Below, one piece after another: positions 57,226 through 64,000 of a DNA stretch of 64,000 nucleotides. The notes under the pieces are model-generated. The model saw nothing but the letters and a program-made list of their open reading frames with translations. It was not told the origin of the DNA and searched no databases. The translations under genes and the position numbers were made by a program. Source of the stretch: Bursaphelenchus xylophilus (Eukaryota; Nematoda; Chromadorea; Rhabditida; Aphelenchoididae); NCBI GenBank assembly GCA_904066235.2, contig CAJFCV020000005.1, positions 3,219,501 through 3,283,500 on the forward strand, given 5' to 3'. Every line of letters starts with the position of its first letter. Position 1 is the first letter of the stretch.

Positions 57226-57474
57226 TTATGTCAAAAGTTGACAAAAAACATCAAGTATTTCCCCAGTAAAAATCTGTGCGACTTCTTGCCTAAAGCGAAA
57301 TGAAATGATGAGGGCGGTACTTAAGAAAACATAATCCACATGTGCCTTCAGCGCTTTTCCGTCAGGATAAATATCAAAGAGGGATTTATCCCACATCCGG
57401 TGTACATGACAATAACAGAAGTGGTCAATAAATATTTCAGATACTACGCAAGTGCCAATAATAGAGCTGAACAC
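57226..57474 (-). other. Open segment with weak coding character
   Basis: The minus strand reads SSIIGTCVVSEIFIDHFCYC then HVHRMWDKSLFDIYPDGKAL, continuing to FCQLLT and a stop. An acceptor-like GTGTTCAG precedes it. Composition is protein-like but no family, start or partner exon is clear; it might belong with the segments at 60.7-61.3 kb on the same strand. Confidence 0.2.
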
Positions 57475-58182
57475 ACGCTTTTTTAATTTACACTTCGTTC
57501 TCGAACATGTTTTTTAATGTCAATTTGTTTTATAAGGTTAATTGTATCATGTAGGCGGCTTTAGAGGGAAAAACGAAACTTTACTTGAAACATTGAGAAA
57601 GTTGGGACACTGAACCTTTTAAAATGAGAGCTTCTGTTGTGAAATTGGCTACATTTTAGGGTCGAAAGTACAATAACAATTTTTTTAAATTTGGTTTCAA
57701 GAATATCATCAAATAAGGATAATATTCTTCGACTCAAAATTGTAGCGCAATCTGAGCTTTTTGCGACTTTCTCGGTCAACACGAAATCGATCGTTATGGG
57801 GCGTAGGGCAGGTGGATACCCGAAAAAAGGTTGTAGGAGGTGCCTGAGAGGCTTAAGAAATCGTTGGATGGCCAGTAGATGCTTGGCGAAGAGTCGGCGG
57901 AGCCGCGGCGGAGACTTGAAATATGTCAAATTTTCAATTTTTAGCTGTTACTAACTTCATTTTTCTACACCCATGGTTATTATAAGATAAAAAATACCAA
58001 AATTTGCGGCACAAAACGAACTTTTATCTTGATGATATTGATGTAAGTACGTGTAAAATACCTCAAAACACGTGATAAGTTGTCCTGGGACCCGATAAAT
58101 CTTATTGTTTCTATTAACTAGGCCTTCTCCTAGCCTCCCCAATACAACGACGAACCGGTACGATCCAAATAGTATTCCTAAC

Positions 58183-58461
58183 CAGAGATTGCCACGGCTC
58201 CGGAGCCAGCTCTTGGCTCCGGCTCGGAGCGGCTCCGGTTCCCGAGCCCAAAGTCGGAGCCATGTTTCTCAGCGTTCAGAAAAGTAAAAATTTTGTGATC
58301 TTGATAAATCAATTGCTCGAAAAATACTCGGGACTTGACTAAAAAACGTTGGTCGTGTCATCTCTGGCATCAATAACTTTATTTTTGAAAAAATATTAAA
58401 AAAAAAATTTTTGTACCAGAGTCAGAAGCCGAAGCCATAAATTTGGCCGTGGAAATCTCTG
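58183..58461. mobile_element. 279-bp hAT-type MITE with perfect 8-bp target duplication
   Basis: The left terminus CAGAGATTGCCACGG and the right terminus CCGTGGAAATCTCTG are 15-bp inverted repeats with one mismatch. TTCCTAAC is duplicated exactly on both sides (58175-58182 and 58462-58469). CAGAG ends and 8-bp duplications are hAT hallmarks. The left part contains GGCTCCGGAGCC and several GGCTCCG repeats in both orientations. No transposase. Confidence 0.92.
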
Positions 58462-59246
58462 TTCCTAACCCAAAAAGCCGTAGCGTTGAGCTTTTCATCC
58501 TTACCAAATTAATCTAAAAACTTGATTCTTTCCCCCTTCTTTCAGACCCAGACTTCTCTCCCTCCTAAAGTATCCAAAAGACACAGTATTTCCTGGTCTG
58601 TGCATAAATTCATTCACAATGAAAGTGTACACACACTTCAACAATCAAAAATCTCTTTGTTCCAAACACTTGGATGGGCCTACGGTATTAATCTTGCCCA
58701 TTACTTTGCAAACTAATGCGGCTGCGACCCAAATAACTTTGGGAACATTCGCGAGTGGCCGAAGAAAAGTGTAAAAATACAAAATTACTGCAAATTAAGC
58801 CAATTCCGTCGCGTGCACTTCTGCGCTTTGGCCTCGGAAACCGTTCAAATGGGCGATTGTTTAGGGACAAAGCGAATGTGATTTATAAAAAAATTACGGG
58901 ATTTTTAGACAAAATCTTTTAGACAAAAGCGAGGATTTACGTGAGCTAGCTAACATTACGAAGAAATGATACCAAATTTAGAGTCAAATGACAAGGGTGT
59001 TTTTGAGATAACTAGAATATAAGGGGTTGTGAGGTAGACAATGAAGGTTAATATAAGTAAATTTTAGTTGACAAAGTCAATAGCCTCAATGGAGAGGTAC
59101 AAAATTATAAAAAGTATGAAGTATTTGTTTGTTTTTATCTTGAAAGTCTAAACAAAAGGCTTTAATTAAATGTGATAAAAAACAGCTAATTAAAAAGTTG
59201 AACTTCAAGTAAAATTTAGATCAAAACCGAGTGTTGAGCTCTTCTA

Positions 59247-59931
59247 TTAGGTTGATGCATAATTATCCGGCGTTTTTGTTGGCGCATATTTTGTTATATA
59301 ATAGTTAAAATTCGCGTTTTGTTTACTTTTTTTTCATAAAAATAATCTTCTCTATTTACAAGGGATTACAAGGGAAGTACCCCAAGTGCGACGCTCCGAT
59401 TTTCTTTAAATTTTGAACAGACACCTGGCATGGACTAAATAACGATTCCTGAAAGTTTTAGCTCTCGCTTTTCAGGCGCCACCGAGATATTGAACGACCT
59501 TTGCCGCCGAGAGAGCACGCTAAACGTGGAGAGCGGTCAGAGGGAAAAGCGCTTTTTGGCCATAACTTTGGCAGTTTCGTGCGGAAAAAAATAATTTTTT
59601 GTGGAAACATTACCCTTATCAGTAGAAATTGGTATGAAACTTTTCATGCCGAAATTCACCAAAAAGTGTCAAATTTTCGCCAACTTTCGATATAGAAATC
59701 TCCGTTTTTTCTGCAAAGCGCGAGCTAGGATTCTCGCATATACTTTAGAAAAAATCTTTCTAAATTTGTGCCAAGTTTCATCAAAATCTGAGCGCCGCAC
59801 CTGGGGTACTTCCCCTGTTAGTTAATAAAACGTGTGTCGAAAACCATACTCACATTTGCCATATTATGCTCTACCACTTCGAGAAAGGCTGGAAGTCAGC
59901 AAAAACGCCGGATAATTATGCATCAACCAAA
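59247..59931. mobile_element. Mariner-type MITE interrupted by a foldback repeat
   Basis: Left TTAGGTTGATGCATAATTAT and right ATAATTATGCATCAACCAAA are inverted repeats extending through CCGGCGTTTTTG and CAAAAACGCCGG, with TA on each side. The TTAGGTTGxTGCATAA start is characteristic of mariner ends. A full ~450-bp foldback repeat (59368-59818) sits inside, leaving ~235 bases of mariner sequence. Confidence 0.88.
59368..59818. repeat. ~450-bp foldback repeat, copy E (full length, nested)
   Basis: ACAAGGGAAGTACCCCAAGT at the left and CACCTGGGGTACTTCCCCTGT at the right. All family landmarks are present and closely match the copies at 36.5 and 62.6 kb. Inserted in the mariner-type element 59247-59931. 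Confidence 0.88.
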
Positions 59932-60215
59932 TACATTCCCTCGTTGGTTTACTAGACTAAAGATATTTTTTAGGACCATTTCTGAACACCAATACTTGCT
60001 AATTGTGGTCCAATTTTTTGTGTAATAAAATAAGCATCAAAGCTTTTCGGTAAAGTACATACGAAAAGAAATATTTAACATCACGCAAGGCGTAGGAGAA
60101 ATATAATACATGTGGAAATATGTAAGTACGTCTCAAAAATTGGGCCTCAAAAATTACTTTTTCAATTACAACCTACTCTCTGAAACTTTGCCCACAACAG
60201 CTTCTACAAGTCATA

Positions 60216-60671
60216 GTCCGTTCGCAAAGTCGCTGAAGTGATTTTAGCGACGTCCACTGTACTAGGCGGGCCAAAAAGTCTTGACATGTTTTCGCACCGT
60301 GCGGGCGCATGAATTCGGTGTCGCGACGAGGTGTCGCGCGATAAAACCTTTGGCGGGGTGCGAATGAAGAGCGCACTGTGCGTTGTTTACCCTTTTCAAA
60401 ACAATCTTTTTGCACTGTGCGGTGTCGCATTGCACCGTAAATTTTTCTTGTCGCCGCGCGACAAATTTCATGCACGACGGCGCACTGTGCAGACATGTCA
60501 AGACTTTTTGGCCCGCCTAGTATAAAAAACGTCATGGTGCGGGCGACAGCCTAGATTTAACAAAAAGAAAAAAACTGCACAGTACAAGGTGCACTTCTGT
60601 CTTCGCACACTGCATGCCGGAGAAATCACTACAGAGAAAGAAAAATCACTCCAGCGACTTTGCGAACGGAT
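60216..60671. mobile_element. TA-targeted MITE, TCCGTTCGCAAAGTCGCTG family, copy 2, carrying an insertion
   Basis: Left GTCCGTTCGCAAAGTCGCTG (after TA) and right CAGCGACTTTGCGAACGGAT are inverted, as in the copy at 21533-21708. The body is interrupted by a different element at 60262-60520; without it the unit is ~197 bases, close to the 176 of the other copy. It appears to have landed in the open segment continuing into 60680-60880. Confidence 0.85.
60262..60520. mobile_element. 259-bp TA-flanked MITE nested in another MITE
   Basis: The ends CTAGGCGGGCCAAAAAGTCT and AGACTTTTTGGCCCGCCTAG are perfect complements, continuing through TGACATGT and ACATGTCA; TA lies on both sides. The GC-rich interior has GCACCGTGC, GCACTGTGC and CGCGCGA motifs in opposite orientations, so the whole folds back. 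Confidence 0.92.
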
Positions 60672-61263
60672 TGGTATAATACCAAATGCCTCCTAAGCCT
60701 ATGTAAATCATCACGTCAGACAGACCATCCATTATTCTATCTGCCATAAGGTCGTTGGGTTTGCCAAGAGTCGTAAAAAACAGTGCAATATAGTCGTGTG
60801 CATCCATGAATTCTTGATGCAAAAATGAGTTTATAACGAATAAGGCCACCTTCTTTATCAGGAATAATTAAACCGCAATCTTTGACGGACAAATTATCAA
60901 AATTTCAGGAATTGAGATTGTTTGTAAACAGTAAAAATTAAACTCATAGAAACTGCCCTATTTGCCAATTAATTAGGACCATTTATCGGAATTTATCTTT
61001 TAATAAACAAAAGGATTAAACAATTAAAAATAAAGGTTTCATCAACGATGCCTTATAAGGGAATAAATTCGTCAAAAAAATGCCAAAGGCAATTGGAATT
61101 CCTTAAATTTTTGAAATGAGATTAACCCGATTACTCGCGGAATCAAATTAGAAGTGTAAGAATAACAACAGACGTCAAGTGGGACGAGGAAATTTTCGGA
61201 AACCGGCACGATGACATCGTGGATAAAATTGTGGACAAAGCGCAACATGTCAGGGCATCTCAA
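60646..61263 (-). pseudogene. Possible gene remnant interrupted by a MITE
   Basis: The minus strand has an open stretch (60879-60672) reading VALFVINSFLHQEFMDAHDY, then DGLSDVMIYIGLGGIWYY, which stops where the TA-targeted element 60216-60671 begins. Beyond the element the frame continues briefly as CRSCCGQSFRE. A further open segment above it (~61254-61140, LRFVHNFIHDVIVPVSENFL) ends at a GTAATC donor-like site. These could be exons of one membrane-protein gene broken by the insertion. No family, start codon or acceptor is clear. Confidence 0.22.
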
Positions 61264-61489
61264 ATTATATCACTTGCCCTCCCACGTTACGAAAAAAACG
61301 TTTTGAAAGGGCAATTACGAAAAAATGTCAACAAACAAGGCTTCGCGAAAATGTTGTCTAGTACGTGCTGTAGATGAAGCTACGATATTCGACGGTCTGT
61401 AGAAATTTTTGACTGAAAGATGGCCCGATGAAGAAGTTTTGGTATGCAAAGTTGTCGCGTTATGACAAAAGAAAAATTTTTCTAAATTT

Positions 61490-61924
61490 ACAAGGGAATT
61501 ACTCTAAGTACGACGCTAATATTTTGATGAAATTTGGCACAAATTTGGAATATTTTTTTCGAAAGTTTATGCGAGAATTCTAGCTCTCGCTTTGCAGAAA
61601 CAACCGAGATTTTTTGGATCAAAAGTCGGCGAAAATTTGAGACATTTTTCCCAAATTTCGGCACGAAAGATATCATGCTTATTTCTACCGTAGAGGGTAA
61701 TGTTTCTACGAAAAATCACTTTTTTCCACACGAAACCAGCAAGGTTATGGCCAAAAAGTGTTTTTTTTTCTGACCGCGTGCTCTCTCGACGGCAAAGATA
61801 GTTCAATATCTCGGTGGTGTTTGCAAAGCGCGAGCTAAAACTTTCAGGAATTGATATTTAGTCTATGCCCGACGTGTGTGCAAATTTTTTTAAAAATCTG
61901 AACGACTTGGGGTACTTCTCTTCT
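61490..61924. repeat. ~450-bp foldback repeat, copy F (reverse orientation)
   Basis: Starts ACAAGGGAATTACTCTAAGT and ends ACTTGGGGTACTTCTCTTCT. Internal landmarks read in the opposite order to copies B and E: TCGCTTTGCAGAAACAACCG, CCGAATTTCGG-like and GCCAAAAAGTGTTTTTTTTT. Confidence 0.85.
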
Positions 61925-62646
61925 TAATCCATTTTTGGCTCAATCTGAACCCCAAAACCTTACGAATGATCTATAAAAAGCAGCAGTTTTAACTATATTC
62001 TATTTATTAGTATGCGAAAAATCCTTTCGCTTCCGCGCCCCAAATATTTGCAAATTCTTCGTCCTCAAAAAAAGTCGACGACCGGCCCGAAGAAAGGCAC
62101 AAGTTCCGTTAATTTTCCACCATCTTCTTAATTTGCGCGTGAGAACGCGAGGGGCCCGGAGGCAATGTGGCAAAAACAGTGACGTCTTCCCGTATCTCCT
62201 TGAATGCGCCAGTCCTTTCGCGGTGTTTTCCGGGAAGCGCCGCGCCCAGAAATCAAAAATTAGACCAAACTAATAAAAGGGATTATGCGGTTCGGGCGGA
62301 AGTTTGGACCAGACATCAAATAGGAAAAATAAACAATTTTTTTTGAAAAACAAGAAATTCCTGTTAAAGAAAAAAATGACTACGCAACATTTTTAAATTG
62401 GAAAGTTTCGAAAATTTACAATTAGTAAAACTATTTTTAGTCATCATTTTTTCTGGATAATAAAGGACTTATAATTTTGATGTGACTTGGCAAAACTTAA
62501 AATGAGAAGTCTCTAAGGCTTCCTGAGATTTTTAAAGTTTTCAGAAACCATCAATACTATCAGGTCAACAATTTCTACCAATTCGCAAAATAAAAAAAAA
62601 CTTTTTTTTTACAATTTTCCGAAGTAATCTTGGCATTCTGTACTAA
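61925..62646. other. Spacer between two foldback repeats
   Basis: AT-rich, except for a GC-richer island at ~62020-62300 (GACGACCGGCCCGAAG, GAGAACGCGAGGGGCCCGGAGG, GGGAAGCGCCGCGCCC) that is not part of any repeat I can identify and has no long reading frame; it could be regulatory. Confidence 0.35.
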
Positions 62647-63096
62647 TAGGGGAAGTACTCCAAGTGCGATGCTCAGATTTTCTTTAAATTTTGCACACAC
62701 GTCGGGTATGGAGTAAACATCAATTCCTGAAAGTTTTAGCTCGCGCTTTGCCGGCGCCGCCGAGATATCGAACGATTTTTGCCGCCGAGAGAGCACGTTA
62801 AACGTGGAGAGCGGTCAGAGAGAGAAACACTTTTTGGCCATAACTTTGCCAGTTTCGTGCGGAAAAAATAGTTTTTTTGTGGAAACATTACACTTTACGG
62901 TAGAAATAGGTATTAAACTTTTCGTGCCGAAATTCAGCAAAAATTATCAAATTTTCGCCCAATTTCGATCTAAAAGTCTCGGTTGTTTCTACAAAGCGCA
63001 AGCTAGGATTTTCGCAAATAATTTAGAAAAGATCATTCTAAATTTGTGCCAGGTTTCATAAAAATCTGAGCATCGCACTTGGGGTACTTTCTTTGT
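62647..63096. repeat. ~450-bp foldback repeat, copy G (full length)
   Basis: TAGGGGAAGTACTCCAAGTG at the left and CACTTGGGGTACTTTCTTTGT at the right. The landmarks match copies B and E in order and orientation (CTCGCGCTTTGCCGGCGCC, GAGAGAGCACGTTAAACG, TTTTTGGCCATAACTTTGCC, TCTCGGTTGTTTCTACAAAG). Confidence 0.88.
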
Positions 63097-64000
63097 TAAT
63101 TGTGACGTAACATGGCGAAAATTAAATCACAATTTTCTAGGACGTGCCCCAGATTTTTTAAGTTCTCAGAGACCATGGAATTATTATTTGTAGGTCAAGA
63201 ATTTCTACTAACAAATTTGTCAAATAAAAAAAATTTTTTTTTGATTTTCCGAAAAAATCTTGGCATTCTGTCCTACATTGCAAAGCAGATTTTTTGTCAT
63301 AAATTATAATATATTTCAGCCAAAAAATCGATAAAATTTTCAAACTCTGACCCCCCGCAAAAGCTCTACAAGACTACAAGACTCAGCAAGTACCGTTTTT
63401 AGGACAAACTCAAAAAAAAAATAATTAATAATCTGTCTTCGAAAGTGGCCTACAACTACAAAATTAGAACACAATTACCGGCTTATGACTTTTTTTTCCG
63501 CACTCGTTAGGCATCCAACACCACTAACCGCTAAGCCCTTTATTATCTTAAAAGGCTCGAAATTGCGTTATTCCGGCAAAATGAGAGTAAAAAACATGGA
63601 GTTCGAAAAATTTGGGGCAGCTACAAAATAATATTTTTTGCCTAGACTTTCGTGTCATTTTGCTTATGCTATATGTGTATAGACTACATAGGGCATGCAT
63701 GAACTATTGTAAATATTATTAACTTGCGTATTGCAGAGGGGAGCCGCGAATTTCGACAATATTTTTGCAAGAGTATACGGATAATTGGAGAGTCCGTTGG
63801 CGGAAAATCGTTTACTTGCTGTAACTTTGTGAATTTTGAAAGTAAAAAATTTGATTTTTAGTGATGACATTGCTCATCAGATCCAAAGCAGAGCCAAAAA
63901 TCCAACCCAAAAACAAACGCTAGTTCTTTGCCCAACAAAAATCAAAAAATGAGCAATTTTCCACCAAAATTTACAAGCTTTATTTATAGTCTAGACATAA
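63097..64000. other. Intergenic, no gene seen
   Basis: AT-rich sequence. A segment at ~63130-63275 (GATTTTTTAAGTTCTCAGAGACCATGG...TCTTGGCATTCTGT) repeats the one flanking the previous foldback copy at ~62525-62640, so the flank itself is duplicated. A weak foldback fragment lies at ~63715-63870. Confidence 0.45.

Noticed and set aside
58105..58287. Arg/Ser-rich open frame at 58.1-58.3 kb
   Set aside because: Its composition comes from GGCTCCG repeats in the hAT-type element.
1..64000. CRISPR arrays, bacterial operons or rRNA genes
   Set aside because: No regularly spaced direct repeats of CRISPR type, no Shine-Dalgarno-led gene strings and no rRNA signatures; the window is eukaryotic.

Overview
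The window reads as nuclear DNA of a nematode. It is AT-rich, and its genes are split into short exons with GT..AG introns whose acceptors are mostly TTTCAG or TTTTAG. Several start codons lie only a few bases after such an acceptor with no exon visible upstream, as expected where 5' ends are made by spliced-leader trans-splicing. Protein families point the same way: MIG-18-like fibronectin type I proteins, menorin/FAM151 and a GnRH/AKH-type receptor. The species cannot be named from sequence alone. Exon ends were placed by hand from splice consensus and checked for phase, so multi-exon models are reconstructions without transcript support.

Layout. 1-3540 (+): 3' part of a PEP synthase / PEP-utilising enzyme with at least 12 exons. 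3541-12240: gene-poor, repeat-derived. 12241-16277 (+): menorin/FAM151 homologue, convergent with 16411-17862 (-), a divergent RNase PH-type exosome subunit. 18785-26878 (+): three tandem genes for secreted MIG-18-like Fn1 proteins with one, one and six domains. 27243-28599 (-): a small conserved-looking gene, a short single-pass membrane protein and a candidate 38-residue secreted peptide. 29029-31663 (-): a PLD3/PLD4-type protein. 33.8-37.4 kb (-): isolated exon-like segments among repeats. 39908-40890 (+): a four-TM LAPTM4/DUF7027-like protein. 41064-43925 (-): a small secreted protein with a very large palindrome in intron 1. 45039-46597 (+): secreted WAP-like cysteine-rich protein. 47543-49363 (+): secreted basic protein of unknown family. 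50030-51077 (-): small single-pass membrane protein. 52237-56075 (-): seven-TM neuropeptide-type receptor. 56.1-64 kb: almost only repeats and transposon remnants.

Most genes encode secreted or membrane products (matrix, cell surface, lysosome/ER, receptor); the PEP-utilising enzyme and the exosome subunit are the intracellular exceptions. The neighbouring genes do not form one pathway, except that the three Fn1-like genes are a tandem paralogue cluster.

The other main feature is the density of non-autonomous inverted-repeat (foldback) elements. At least eight families can be separated by terminal repeat and target-site duplication: a ~450-bp foldback family, a CAGTGGCGGACC-ended Tc1-like family in seven copies, a TTAA-flanked piggyBac-type 1.24-kb palindrome, a hAT-type element with an 8-bp duplication, two mariner-type elements, and several TA-flanked elements. 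Many are nested in each other, and many sit in introns.
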